Assembly: GCF_047495875.1 (NCBI RefSeq)
Contig: NC_092465.1
Span: 11,147,160 to 11,211,159 of the forward strand
Source of the DNA: Pithys albifrons albifrons
Lineage: Eukaryota; Chordata; Aves; Passeriformes; Thamnophilidae
DNA: 64,000 nucleotides
Direction of reading: 5' to 3'
The first letter of the stretch is position 1. Each line of letters opens with the position of its first letter. Below are positions 23,268 through 36,800 of the stretch, piece after piece. The translations under genes and the position numbers were made by a program. The notes under the pieces are model-generated. The model made no database searches. It was not told where the DNA came from and saw nothing but the letters and a program-made list of their open reading frames with translations.

Positions 23268-23702
23268 TTAGTCACCGTTCCCTTCTGAACCCTCAGAAGG
23301 TTCTTCACTGTAAATTAGAACTACATCAAAACCAACCACCTCTGTTGTAATTTCCTGCAGGTTTGAAACCAGAGTTAGTCCCATTGTAAGTGAGTCTCCT
23401 TTAAATACATTGTCAAGAGTTTGAGATTCATATTTTTTAAGTGTAGGTATTGAAAACTGTAGATACCTAAAATCTTGGTGCAATCTTAGTGCTACTTCTG
23501 GGTGGTCACCTACACAAAGGTAAGTAACGGTACCACTAGGGCAATTCACCTCATTAGGGGAAGACATTTTGCTGGAAATGGGATTGTCCAAGAGCAAGGA
23601 CACAAGAAGTGAGGAACAACAGTCTGCATGTCTGAAAGCTGCTTTTTCTGCTTTGTCAGTCCAATAAAACGTATTACCTCCATTTACAACCCTTGTTTTG
23701 TG
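23268..23702 (-). other. Unidentified protein-like open stretch (possible exon, retrocopy or relic)
   Basis: A minus-strand frame open from just after a TAA (23703-23705) to a TAA at 23268-23270, 144 codons. The first AUG is at 23565-23567 and would give 99 residues starting MSSPNEVNCP and ending in an acidic, serine-rich tail. The composition is varied and soluble-protein-like, with many purine-first codons, unlike the neighbouring chance frames. There is no clear splice acceptor at the upstream end and no poly(A) tract after the stop. I do not recognise the family. It could be a lineage-specific exon, a decayed retrogene or an old viral insertion, or chance, because frames of this length are expected once or twice in a window of this size. 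Confidence 0.3.
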
Positions 23703-23705
23703 TTA

Positions 23706-26345
23706 GAGGATGGACTTCATCCCACCTCAGCAGCAGCTGGGATTGCTGCTCCTAGGCAGGTGGTAAGGAGGAGGGATGGTATCAGTGTGCCCACTGACTG
23801 ACGTGTAGCCCTGTGACACCTGAGAAAAAAAATCCTAATGGACATCATAGCCTATTCCATTTGAGAAATTGTCTAAAGCAAAATAGCTGTTGGTATAAAC
23901 CACCAGAGTGAAAGTCTAGACCAAGCAACTTCTGCCACTGTCCAGGCTAGGAAAGTGGCCAGTGTTTGCCAACTGTTTTAGCTAAATTGTTTACCTAAAA
24001 TAGGTGCTAAGTGGTGTTTAAAACGGTAACTAACACCTTTCCTGAACGTGCCTCATCTGGTTTGTTTAGATAAGACTGGCCAATATCTCCTTTCATGTGA
24101 ACGATTATTCAAAACCCAGAAAAACAGTTTGTCATTAATTTCTTTTAGGTTTGAACGTGAAGATACAAACCTCAGCCGCACGAACTTGTGGATGCTTCTT
24201 CCAGTTATCCTCTTAGTCTTTCCATGCCAGTCGTGTGGGTTTTGCTTAAGTACAAATTGTGTTTTTTCATTGCTGGTCTACCTGCATCTTGATCTTATTT
24301 CAGAGTTGTTCACTATACGTTTGACCTGTTGAAGAATCTTTTCAGAGGGACCTTAATTATTTAGACATCTGACATGACAGCAGGCTCAGAAAACTTTGAG
24401 GCAAGTCAGCTTCTTCCTTATGTTCTGTATAGCTTATGTACAGAGTTTGCTGTTTGCTGGAGGATTCGTTGCTTTGTTTACGTTTCTATTACTCCATAGG
24501 CTGGACCACAGGAAGAATGGAATATGGGATGTTGGAACACTGCAGGAACACAGGCAGACCCCATTTCCATGTGGAGAGAGAGACCTGTCCCAGAACCACA
24601 TACTTAAATGCCCAGCTAAAAGCTTGGAGTTTTTCAGAATTCAAGGGATTAATATTTTTTTCTCAGTTGAAAGCAGAGAGAAAGAACTGTCTTAACAACC
24701 AGGAATGAGAGGAGTGATTATTTTGGTACTGGTTAGTTTTATAAGGTATCGACCTTTTTTGGCTCTTTCCCACCAGCCTAATTGTCTAGTTCTGTCTTTT
24801 TCCAAATCATGCAAAAGTGAACTTACTCTCTTTTAGAACATCAGTTATTTACTCATGTTCTCTTTACCTCTGAAAAACAGTGCAGCCTTGGCTGCTGACT
24901 TGAGATTTTCCTTCTAAAAGTATACAATTCCTTTGTGTCATATGTCTTTAGTTAACAGTATTTTCTTTTTTTTTAATCTCAAAGCAACTTCTGTAAAACA
25001 ATCCTATTTTGTAAGTTTTGTAATATTCCACAACCTTTGACTAAATTTTGACTGAATAACTCTCAAGTACTGCACAGTTGTACCTTATCAGGTGGTGTTG
25101 GCTGGGTGAGTGGCAGATGCCTCCCTGCAGCTTGGTGCTGAAGCTTTTCATTTGGAGCAAATCTGAAACCCAAAGATGAAATTGTGTTGAAACTATGAAG
25201 CATTGCTTATGTTGTGTCCTTCTTATCAGAGAACCTGGGTGCAATGCAGGCTATCTGCATTTTGTTTCTGGTTTTGCTGGTGACCCACTGCATCCCTGAT
25301 ATTCCCCTAAGGTGAGGAAGGGAAAAGCATGAAAAGAGTGAAGTGCTCACAGGCCTTACTTTAGAAAGGCACCATGTAAAAAGTGACTTATTTATAGTCA
25401 TATTTCTTTCCATGTCAGTATCAGAAGTTGAAATTTTCTTAAGTCAGAGTCTGTGTGTGATGAAGAACCCACCACGTGGATTCTTGCAGGACTTAAGCTT
25501 TCAGTTGACAACAGAAATGTAACTTCTGGGAGGAACAGGAAAGGTGACAGTGTTGTTTCCCAGGCCTCTACCTTCCTCCTGGCGCATGTGGATGTGTTTG
25601 TGCATTGCTGATGAGAACATTTTAAGGATTTGCTGAACATCCCAAGTCATGCCAAGTCCAAGTGCCTCTCTCTAATTTTTCCCTGCAGCTGCCTCAGTGG
25701 GATTATACCTTCTTTTCATCCATCTTTCAACAAGTGCATTGTGCAAGTGTATGTAAATATCTGTGCAGAGAGGGCAGCACAAACTGCACACATGGCACTG
25801 TTTAGGCAACTCAGACAGATGGTGCGAGTGTAGTTACAATGAAAACAAATCCTTCAGCATGGGTGGGGGAACGTTTCATGTCTCTTTGGCTGTGTGGAGG
25901 CTCTGGCAGGATCTGGCCTGGGTGCAGAGTAACCCCTCATCTCAGGGCTCTTGCTGGCAGAAAATTGCTTCATGCCACTCCAAGTAGCTTGAGTCCTGTA
26001 ATGCTCCTCATTTCAGCGAAGATGCAGGATGAAAGGGTAATGCTGCTTCAGCTGCTTTTCATTTTGATCCCTTCCTATTGTTTGACTTCCAATAAGCATT
26101 TCTATTTACCCTTTCCCAAACAATGGTGGGATTGGTTTCTCAGGACTTCACATCCTCTATTAGACATCGATGCTGCTAAAAAACACTTCCCACAGTGCCA
26201 GATGCATCCTCGGCATTCTCATTCCTGCATGCGCAGGTGAGGTGGTTGGAGAAAACAGAAGAATAACCAAGAAGGCTTTTTGGAAATAAGAACTGGTAGC
26301 AAAGCTCATCGAATTAGACTCCACACTGCGGTGGAAGGAATGTGT
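23706..26345. other. Non-coding host DNA, no gene seen
   Basis: Short open frames on both strands only (under 135 codons), with no recognisable domain, repeat or promoter. Confidence 0.45.
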
Positions 26346-26393
26346 TACATCCATCCATCCATCCATCCATCCATCCATCCATCCATCCATCCC
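26346..26393 (+). repeat. (ATCC)n microsatellite
   Basis: About eleven uninterrupted tetramers of the catc/atcc type. The long pure run suggests it could vary in length between individuals. It creates a low-complexity Trp-Met-Asp-Gly repeat in one minus-strand frame, which is not a gene. Confidence 0.95.
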
Positions 26394-29300
26394 TGCCTCA
26401 TTCCCTCGCACAGGCTCATTAGTCACCATTTGGCTGCATTCCTTTTAAAATGAGGACTTGGCAATGTGGAACTGGTGTGAGAGGAAGGCACAGAAGCCAC
26501 GGGGAGCAGCAATTGCAGTAAATCTGTGGTCAGCCTTTTCCTTGATGACTGTCCTCGCCATTCCTCCCCCTCTGGCATTGTGCCTTTGCTGCCGGATGCT
26601 GCCCTGCAGACACTCCCCCCCCAGAGCCCCTGCTCACATAATCCATCCCTCCTGCCTTCCTGTCTCGGCCATGCAGGAGCACCATTTCCCTGCCCTCCCC
26701 GGAGCTCCCGGATGACTCCTCTGCAGAAATATGCGTGACAGACAAGACCTTGCTCGGTCTAGCAGCTGTTGCTGTGAAAGGATGTGACATTTAGTGCTAG
26801 TACAAAGGGTCAATGAGATAAGAGCCCTAAGGATAATTTCTGTAATATGGGGTTCAGTGATTTGGAGTGGGGGAGACAGGAGTAAGAATTATGCAGCTAC
26901 AAGTAATCTGGGTTGGTTTGCCTTTTTTTAACCTTGCCTCAGAGAGCTCACAGTTTCAAGCAGACAGATGTTCCCACCTTCAGATATTAAAGACATGCTT
27001 AATCTCTATGGAGACATTTGCTTCACCTAATGAAATGAGCTGCAGCAATCAATTTTATTCTGCACCTATTGATCATGTCTGTTTTAGGGATAGAAATACA
27101 AGACAACCTTAATTAAGAGGCTCTATCTCTTCCTTTAGCAGTGTTTTCCAGCAGGAAGCTTTCACATCTCATGTACTTTTTGATAGAAAATCTCTCTTCT
27201 ATTTGAACCAGAATGAAATTGAAATCAAAAGCTTTTATTTCTATCCCCTGCACTGATTTTAAAGGACCAAAGTGGTCTGTATTTTTCAAGTGCCTAATTC
27301 AATTTATTTATTGTACACAGGAATTAGAAAATCAATAATTTTAGCTGCCGGGTGCACTCTTTATTTATATATATTTTTAAGATTGTGAATGTGAATGACA
27401 TCTATCTTTTCTCAATTGAGTGGCTTCATTGTAAATAAATAAAAAGCATGGGATTATTTTTTCTTTAGCATTTATGCTTGAGGATATTCTCCTTACTTCT
27501 CTTCCTGTCCTTATTCCACATACAATACATGCTGTTTTCAAACTAGTTTGCCTTTAGCATGGTCTTCAAAGGGAGAAGCTCCAGGCAATCCAACGGGTGT
27601 CGTGAGTGTTGTGAAGGGAAGTCAAATTCAACAGTTGTCCAATGTATTAAATGAGATACTGGTACCACTGATGTAGATCATGCTCTTTTCATGTCTGAAC
27701 TCTAGATGTAACTTGAAATACTGTGGTGCAGTTTCTGAGGGAGTTGGTACTGGGTGTAGATTCTAGAAAGCATTTGCAGGCAAATCTATAAAAGTGTGCA
27801 GTGATGCAGGGTGAGGAGCTGGCTTGTTCAACCCACGTTGTGAGCAGCACCTCACTTTTTGCAAGAGAAAAGGGAAAAGATAGTCATGTGTGATGACTTG
27901 ATGCTTTGCATCATTTCCCTGCCAAAGCAAAGTGCTCCTGAGTGGAGAAATGTTTTCTTTACTCACAAGACAGCTGTGGAAAATGCACACAGGAATTATA
28001 TTTAAGGAAATATTTGCTTTTGTGAGGGCAGAAACATAAAAATAGTTAAGCAGTGGCATTAGATTGCTCATGGTAGCTAATCATAGTAGTGTAGCTCAGT
28101 ATCGAGCAATGAATGTACCAAACTCCGTATCAGCAGGGAGCGATTGTAGAGAGCATTGCCAACAGTGCTCAGTCTGTGCTGTTTCTCTCCATCTGAAAGC
28201 ACGTGTCATCCTCCACAGGAGTGAGGATTATTCCATGGCACAGCATGATAAATTTGGACACAGCAAACTGTCCAAGCTGAACACTCAGCAGAACTGGGAA
28301 GACTAAAGAGGAACCTTACCCTTCATCCCCTGTATCTCTGAGTATAAAACAAGGAGCACTTTCTGGTCTTCTCTGGTAGCTTTCAGGGCTTTCAGCTTGC
28401 CTTGTTTTAAACTGGATGCAGCATAGAAACCTCTGGCACATGTTACAGAGTATCAGTAGGGTTAATTGGTGATGCCTTTGTTAGAGATGCTGAAGCTGCA
28501 GCAGTCACTCTGTGCCTTGAAGTCTCTTGCATGCAATAAGGCTCTGTATGGGTGGTGTTAATCCCAGAGCAGTTTTGTATGAGCAGCGCTTTCACCACAG
28601 GTCTCTTGGTTGAAAACTCCTCTTCTTCGTGGCTCAGCCCACCATAATGATGTCCCACCATGGGGAGAACATCCTGAAATTTGCATAGCATCTTCTGCTC
28701 TTTCACAGTTTTGCTGCAGGTAGTTCTCAGGTCAGGGTCAAAAAGATTTTTAACTTCTGAACTCAAGTTTGCCGAAGTAGTTTCCTTTTATGGGAAAGCT
28801 ATGTATGGCAGCTCGGGGGAAATGGGAGTTTAGCAAGTTGCTCTAAACAAAGGGAATAATTTGATTCTTCTGTCTTTTAAACCCTACCTTGTGTAAAGCT
28901 GATAGCTCTGTTTTTAGAGAACAGTGCTTGAAATGAGTATATGTAGAAAGCTTCTACTCAAAGCAGTAATTCGAGTGCTTTTACTTAACTGACTCTGAGA
29001 ACTTCTTTGTGAACAATGATATACTTACATAAGCTCATTCTTATTTACATAAAGTTCAATAAAATAAGCTATTTCAATCTATTGATATTTTCCTCCTCCG
29101 TTCTAGGATGTAAATTTGACTTCATTTGACTTTCCTTGACATTTTTTGCCCCTATAAGGAAGTTCAGCATCTCCCAGCAGAGTATGCTTTGCTTTGTTTT
29201 AGTTCTCTGCTGGGTCTCTGAGTGAAGTTTGATGTTCTTTAGATGCTGCTCAAGAATTCAGCACACTAGTTTGTTTATTTGTAGGAAAACAGTTGTTACT

Positions 29301-32300
29301 GGACATCTGTTGCTTGTGGTATTTCATGCTGGAGTTAGTACTGTTGCACTGCTCAGCCTGAATTAGTAATAAATACAGTTTGATTTACGTGACTTTGGGA
29401 GATGGGACTTACCCAGGGCCTTACCGAGAGCAGTATAAACATATGAAGATCTGCATTGGATTTCTAAGTCCTGCCATGATGGATATTGCACAGCCAGTAT
29501 GAAACCACTGCACTTCAGAGCTCTAACTCTTCCTGTTGTTATTTTTCTACTCACTTACTCCTCACCAAAATTAAACTTTAACGATTCATTAATTTAATGA
29601 TTTCAGCCAGCCCCCGTTGGTTCAATTTAGCTTGCACAGATTAAAGGGTCGCAAAGTCAATCCCGTTCTGTTGGTCTTGGACAGACAGACAGCAGGGAAA
29701 TGAGCTCTCTGGGATGATGAGCTTGAGGGAAGGGGACTCTCCAGGGCTTTTCTAATGAACTGAGAGCTCTTTTAGGGGCCTGCTGGTAAGACAGGAGTGC
29801 CTTGTGCTTTTCTGTCGCTTTCCTCTGTCTTCCAGCTCATCATTGCAAAATGAGTAAACTAAACAACAACAACAAAAAAAACCATGACTCATACACAAAA
29901 GGCTTTAGAGGGGTATATTTTACAGCTGAAGACGTTGTTTTATATCCTTTGAGATACTGATCCTCGGATAATTTTGTCTGGCATTTTTCTTTTGAAAGCT
30001 GTCAGTCAAACCAGTATTTAATGACCTTTCAAAGACCAATTACCATCTGCAGAACTTTGAGAGGTGTTTTTTTTGTCCCAAGTAGCTTTTTTAAGACCTT
30101 GAAAGTGAATAGGATTTCTTTCTCTTCATTTAAATATGAGAACAATTTATCCCATAAGAGATTGAAAAATGGGAGTTCATATGTGAAATAGGAAAGGTAT
30201 ATTAATATTAATTCAAAAGTAGTATAATGGGAGATATTAGACCTGATTAAGTACCAGGCTGCATTAAACCTACCTAAATTTCCACTGAAATTTCCCTTGG
30301 AGACAGTGCTCTTCAGTTCCTCCTCTCTGCTGTGCTGTGTGTGATTGAGCTGCCTTAGCCTTTTCCAACAGGTTTATCCAATGGCACCAAGTTGAGTGTG
30401 TGTGACTGTTTCAGAAGCCTCAATTCCTGTGCTGGTATCTCTGTAAAGCCTTTGGGATAAAGGCACTCTGCTGTTGTGAAATGTTTTCTTGGTTTTATTA
30501 CTGCAGCGGTAACATCTTACATTGCTTTTCCAGTGGCAGAATTGCACCCAAGAGGGCAACCATTTGTGTGTTAGGAGTACTACAAATTAACACTACTCTT
30601 CCTTTTCTCTTTAAAGGAAGGAAGTAGCATCGCTTTTTAATAAACAGATGAATTTGAGGCAGAATTAAAATTCCTTCTGAAATACAGTCAGAAAAGCCAT
30701 TGCAGTGAGGTTTTAAGAACTTGATCCAGAAGGCAGTTTGCTAGTGTTCATTCCACAGGATGGAAAACCTCTCTTTAAATTAATTAGGGTAGTTAAAATA
30801 ATATTCAGCAATACACAGCCTTAAGTGTCAAGGACTTCATTCCATCAAGGCACCATTTGCTTGTTACATCGAGCCAGCAGGCTTGGCTTTCAAATACCCT
30901 TTCCATCTCAAAGTGTAGGAAGCTGCTGTATGGTGGAGATGGAGGGAAAAGGCTTTTTCTCCTTTCATGGAGTCTTTTTGCAGTTCACTTGCATTACACA
31001 GCATAAGTCAATTCAAAAGTCATGGAAAGAGTGTGTTTTGAGAGCAGCTGAGTATCCCACATTGAAATGAGTGGTGAGGGTTTAATAATTCTGAGGTTGA
31101 TGGCCAAACATGTTAAAACATCACTTAGTATGCAGTCACAAAGTAGAATGGACTAAATCATTCGACATGTGAACTCTGCTTACAATGGAGGTGTTATTAC
31201 AACTTCAGCTTCTTAAGTTTCTGTTTTTAATGGTTAAAAAATATGAGTAACATTTGATTATTGTAATGTTCCATTGATTTGAAACCACAAGTTTACTCAA
31301 ATAGTAATGATTCAGCTCTCTTTTTGAGGAAATTTAGCAGAAAGACTTTCTTCTTTGAGGAAAAACACAAGTATGCAGGCATTTTCAGGGCATCTCCATG
31401 GCACTGTTTCTGAAAACAAAGCGTAGGAAGCAGCATATGCCATTACATCTGCAGAGTGTTTGACAGTAACCAGTCGTGGGTACTTCAGAGGTCAATTTAC
31501 AGAAGAAAGCAGTTAATCTGCCCAAGGCAGTTGCTCCTCTTAAAGCCAATAGCTTTGAGGTTAACATAAACTCTGAAGTGTTTGACTCTTTCAGCACTGA
31601 TCCATACTGAACTCCCATTTCTGGACATGTCTCTGGACAACTGTCCAGAGATGGGTCCAATTTTTCCTTGAACCTTGATCAGACTTTGGCTGCATTAGAA
31701 TCATTAATATTTTGCAGTTATCTAAGCATTACCAAGGACCTGGTAAACTTTTGAATAGCCCATTGGACTTGATTTATGAAAGAGAACAGAGGATTCTGAT
31801 ATTCATTCTGCTGGTATTTTGTGACAGCGCATACCTCTGTCAATCATCTTCTTATTTCAAGTATGCATTTGCAGCCTTCCATGACTTTTTGTGAGAACAC
31901 CTTCTGCTTCCATGCCCTTGGTCATTGTCATTTGTTTCTAAATCATGACAATTTCTTTTGTGTTTTTTTTTTTAATGGAGAGGATGCTTTGGCACATAGT
32001 CTTCTGGATGAGAATGAACCACTGATTTATACAAGTCTTTTTTACAACCTTGTAGAAAGGACCACTTATCATTTGGAAGGTAGATGGGTTTTCTTGTCCA
32101 TAGCTCTGTCCTTAAACCCTGATGATATAAAATTCTCATTTTAGATGTTCAGTGATTAAGTATGAAGATCTCAGTGAAGTGGAGTCCCGTCAGAACCCAA
32201 ATTGCAAGACTGAGATTGCTTTAAGCAGATAGATGCCTTTGGGCCTATCAAGGCTTCGTTGTCTGAAGAGATTACATTGTAGCAGTGAACAAAACCAGTG

Positions 32301-33065
32301 TTACAAATGATGTGGTTAGGAAGATGAGCAAGTTTTTCACTATAATGTGAAACTGGCACGTGGAAAGCAGCCTGAACATTTAAACTAATAGAGGCATTCT
32401 TGTTTTGCATGTGGCTTATTGTTTCACATCTGTTAGGTTTATGTCATTGACTTGTGTAGTAACTCCATAGTACAAGCAAATTGTCACCAATAAAGCAGAT
32501 GGAGTGAAATTTCTTTTATATAATGTAATTAAGAAAATAAGCACATTGTAGGAAGAAGCTCGTACACTGCTCTCTCTCATCAAGCAGGAACTCGTCATCC
32601 ATGCCAACCTCTGCTGGCAAAGCACGAGGGTGGTTTTTCTCTTCTTCAGCAAGAGATTGTTCTGCTTGGTTTTTCTTTTGATTTTGCTTCAAAAAGCCTT
32701 ATATAGATGATGATGTTTGTAATTACTGCTATCTCATTGAAATGGGTGAGAGTTTTGGCCTCTTTGGAAACACTGTTCAATCCCCTAGTTATGCAAGCAA
32801 GAGTGCATTTCCCTCTTAATTAAAAAATCAGTGTTTCAAATAAATAAAATAATTTGAGTGTTTAGGCAGTGTTTCATTCTCCTAGCATAAGCCAACAGAG
32901 ACAGATAATCCTGAGACATGTTAATTGACACACCATATTTATTAGGGAACTGTGCCATTTAAAAAGTCATACTCATAAGATAATAATTAAAAAAGCAAGA
33001 TGGAAGGCATAAGTGTCTGCTTGTGTCATTTTTGACCTGTTCAAATTATTATGTAACATCTCTGG
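26394..33065. other. Non-coding host DNA, partly very AT-rich
   Basis: No gene is seen. A GC-rich pocket around 26540-26720 lacks CpG island character. Stretches near 27200-27520 and 32810-33060 are AT-rich, repeat-free and full of homeodomain-type ATTA words, the look of conserved non-coding elements, but conservation cannot be judged from one sequence. Confidence 0.4.
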
Positions 33066-33146
33066 AGTTCAAGATTTCCCAGCTTCCCTAGGCAATCTGT
33101 TTCACTGCTTAATTATCTTCACATTTAGAAAGTTGTGTTTGTTGCA
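33066..33146 (-). repeat. Old CR1 3' fragment
   Basis: The plus strand reads 'cccagcttccctaggcaatc' then 'tgtttcactgcttaattatc' then a diverged 'acatttagaaagttgtgttt'. This is the order of the reverse-complemented CR1 segment 'CCTAGGCAACCTGTTCCACTGCTT...CACAGTAAAGAAGTTTTT'. Short and diverged. Confidence 0.55.
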
Positions 33147-33682
33147 TTAAAAAAAAAAAAGAGAAGAAAGCTAATGATGATAATCTGCCTTTTCTTTTTT
33201 TCCTTTTGTAATTAAGTGCTTGTCCTGGCTAACAGTGACATGAAGAACAGATAGTTTTCCTTGTTTTTGCAGTAGCCTTTCGTATGTCAAAGAATATATT
33301 ACCGTGTCACTCTTGCTTCCCTTTTCTAAAACAAGCAACGGCAGTTCTTCTTACAGGATGTGTTTTCAATCCCTCTAATCATCCTTGTTGTTGTCCTGTT
33401 GGAGTAGAATAACAGCGTTGCTGAATGTGTCATGCAGACCATGTTCCTGTTTGTTTACCAGTACCACAGTTTCTGGGGAGTTTTTTTAGTATTTGACTTA
33501 ATTTATTTTAAGTGATGAAACATATGTTGACTGCATCATGTCATTGTGCTTAAAAAAGAGGTGGAAATATTGGACTGTGATATATAAAGGGGGAGAGAAT
33601 ATTTTTGTAGTTTAGATGCCATTTCTACATTACGCTTTTGCTGTTATTCCTGTAGGGAAGATTAGGAAATATTCACCTCTTA

Positions 33683-33829
33683 TTTCACAGAATCACACAC
33701 TGGGTAAGGTTGGAAGGGACAACTGGAGGTCGTCTAGTCCAACTTTCTTGCTCAAGCCAGAGTCCCCTGAACATGTTACTCTGGATGGTGTCCAGATGGC
33801 TTTTGAGTGTCTTCAGGAAGGAGATTCCT
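33683..33829 (-). repeat. CR1 LINE 3' fragment
   Basis: The plus strand starts with 'tttcacagaatcacacactg' and continues 'ggttggaagggacaactgga', 'gtctagtccaactttcttgc' and 'ggcttttgagtgtcttcagg', the reverse complement of an avian CR1 3' end. The 3' terminal octamer repeats are reduced to about one unit. The copy breaks off after about 147 bases. A small plus-strand open frame overlaps it and is not a gene. Confidence 0.88.
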
Positions 33830-36800
33830 AATGATAGTTGCTTGTGACCACTGAGATAAATCAAAGAAACTGCTCATAACTTTATAAATGGTTGTTTTAG
33901 CTTGTTTTCAGGAAAACATCTTTAGGCTAAATAAAAGGCTTAAGAGGTCTCATTCAAAGTAAATCAGATGAGGTTGGAAGTAGAGTGGAAACAATGGAAA
34001 AATGAAGAGCTGGAATAGAGGAAAGCCAGGACAAATTGTAGCAACTATGTTGTTTGCCATTTGTGCTGTGCTTTATTAGTTCTGAAGTGATTGATTTTAA
34101 TAACTACAAATTACTATCTCACGGGGTCTTGTAGTATTGTGATTTTCTTTATTCTTAATGAGGTGAATTGATTCTTTCAGCAGTGATCTCTGAATCATGT
34201 TCAGCACAAATCTGGATCTTGATTTTGCTGAGCATCAGAACATTTTTGCAATGTTGTTAGTATTATGGCATCTCAGTATTTCTCATGTTTTTGAGATCTG
34301 GAAAACTGGAATATATAAACCCAGAAGGCACCACAGCCTAAGCTGATTGACTTGGCAAGAATGACAAAATCTTAACAAGAGATTGGCTGTAAAACTGCCT
34401 GTCAATGTTGCCACTGAGGATGTGAGGAAAGGTCTCTTCAATCTTTCCAACAACTTGCATCTCTATGTTTGTAGCCGTCTTCTGGCATCTAGCACATTCC
34501 AGTGGACAGCTAATTTAAGAAATCATTATCATTTTAAGGAATGCTGCAAACTGCTGGATGCTCTGCCATATGCTACTGTCCAAGCAGGAGATGTAGAAGA
34601 CCTTACAGTTTGCTTCAGCTGAACAAGACAACCAACCCAATTGGGAAAATGGAGATTCTGAACGGGAGGGTTTGAAGGAGGCCTGTGACATGGCTTTGCA
34701 GTTTATTCTGGGAAATGTCTGTCCATGTGTAAGGGGCAGCAAGAAGCAGAACAAGGAGAAAGTAGAAAAATGTTTGTTTGGAAAGTACAATGAATAATGG
34801 GGGTGAGGAAGTGGGTGGGTTGAGGGTGAATAAAACAAGCTCGTGCAGATAGGACAGGAGTTTATCATGGAAGAGAAGCTGAGGGTTTTGTGCATGTGGA
34901 GTGTGACCATTAGTTGTAAGGGCAGCTGTACAATCCGTAGTAGTTCTCTGGCCATCAGAAGGCCACATTCCAGTTGTTGAGCATTGCCATGGAGATGAAG
35001 CTGAGCATCCCAGCAGGTAATCTGGCTGCATCAGGGGGACTCCACACAGCAGCATTTTCAAACACACCCAAGCGTTGCTTTGTCTCTGTTGACCTTTCAA
35101 CCTTCAGTGCAAAGTTGGCTGGTTGCAGTCAAGTTGAATGTCACTAAGTAATGACCTCCTTAGCTTGGCATTAGTGCAGCCTGATAAACTCACTGTACCT
35201 TAAAGCAGAGTTAGTAAGACTTTTGTGGCTTTGGACTGTGCCATGCCAGACATAATGCCTTGAGCCAGCAGTAACTCGTGTCTCTTTGTGCTGTTGTGTT
35301 GTCATGTGAACTTGTCCACTGCCTCACAGATATCCCAAAAGATGAACACACAACTTAAGGTTTCTATGGACAGTAATAACTAAAATAAAGCCCTCATAAT
35401 TTTTTATTTGATGACAGATCTAAAGGAGATAAAGGACTACTTGAAAGCTGTGAAAAAAGAAGCTCTTGGGAGAGTTTGGCAGCATTGTTAGTCTAATGCA
35501 ATCTTGAACCTGTGGGATACTTGCTGTCTTCAGGTAAACCAACATTCATGTGCTAGAAGTTCCTCTCTACAAAGGGAATTTGCATGACTAGCACTCTGTT
35601 CTTTCATAGTTAATCATCTTTTGTGACTTCTGAAAGGTGTCACACCCACAGTACTTCAGTTTCAGGTAAAAATGCATAGAAAATTAGATTAGGAATAAAA
35701 CAGAGAAATAAATGAGCAAGTTCAGACTAATAAATTTTTTGCTTATTAGTAATATTTGCAAATAGTGCTTCTGTTTTAGATCTCACTAATACTTTACCAT
35801 AATGCAAATGTTTGTCTTAACGCTAAAAAATGCAAGAGAAGGAAAGCATAGATAGCTTTAAATGCATAATTTAAAAAAATATAGTAGAGCTTAAATTTCC
35901 CATTAACATATTTCTTTACCATTTTCTTTATTCCTTTTCCTGTAAGAATTCTCCCAGGATAAAACTACTTTGGTGCCTCTAATTTAAAATTCTTTTCCTA
36001 GTGAAAAAATCTGCAAATTGAAGTTCACATTGCTAAGCATGTAAGTCTCAAAAGCAACTGGTTTTCGCTTTCCTCCTTCACAGTGCATCTTGGACCACAG
36101 CAACATGGAGAGGACTTAAATAGGACAGATTATATACATAGAATAGATTAATTACTAATTATACATTAAAACCAGAATTTGAACAGAATTGGGCATGTGT
36201 TCAAGCTTCATAGGATTGCTTAGTTTTAGAGTTATGGCCAAATCATTATCTGTACTGTGTACTGGTAAAACAATCAAAGAAAAGGGCATTCAGATCATCT
36301 TTCATCTGAGACCAAAACACTTACCAAGATCTGAACCTCGCGAAGAGTAGCTTCAGGACTGAAGGCTGTCATGGGCTCTCAGAAGATGTAAAGCTCTGGG
36401 TTGTGTGCAGAACACACTGTGGTTAAGAGCCAGGCTCAGAAGCCAAAACAATGTATCATACACTCATTTGAAAGGAAAAGGCTTTTAGAACCCAGCAATC
36501 CAGTGTAATATGAAATATGTTACCACTTAAGGAGCAAAGCAGAAGCAGACTGGGACCCACTGTCCTTATTGTACCCAGCTCTGAAATTAAAAGCTTCAGA
36601 GTATAACTGAAGATTTATTGAAGGAAAAAAAATCTTCTGATAAGTGTGATTTTAAAAGCGATAAGCGAAATAACCTGGCTGAAACCCTTGTCTCATCTGC
36701 AGAAGGAACAGCAGCTGTTGTTTGGATTGCAGTGTGAATTTTAAGCAGCTTTCATCCCTGCTGCTATCTAGTGAAGTGGTGTGAGCCAAAGAAGTGACCA

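Noticed and set aside
26540..26720. GC-rich pocket as a CpG island or promoter
   Set aside because: Rich in C and CC/CT but poor in CpG, with no transcript start features.
34515..35100. Minus-strand frames of 146 and 161 codons
   Set aside because: They overlap in different phases, have low-complexity or hydrophobic stretches and no recognisable family; one at most could be real and nothing favours either.
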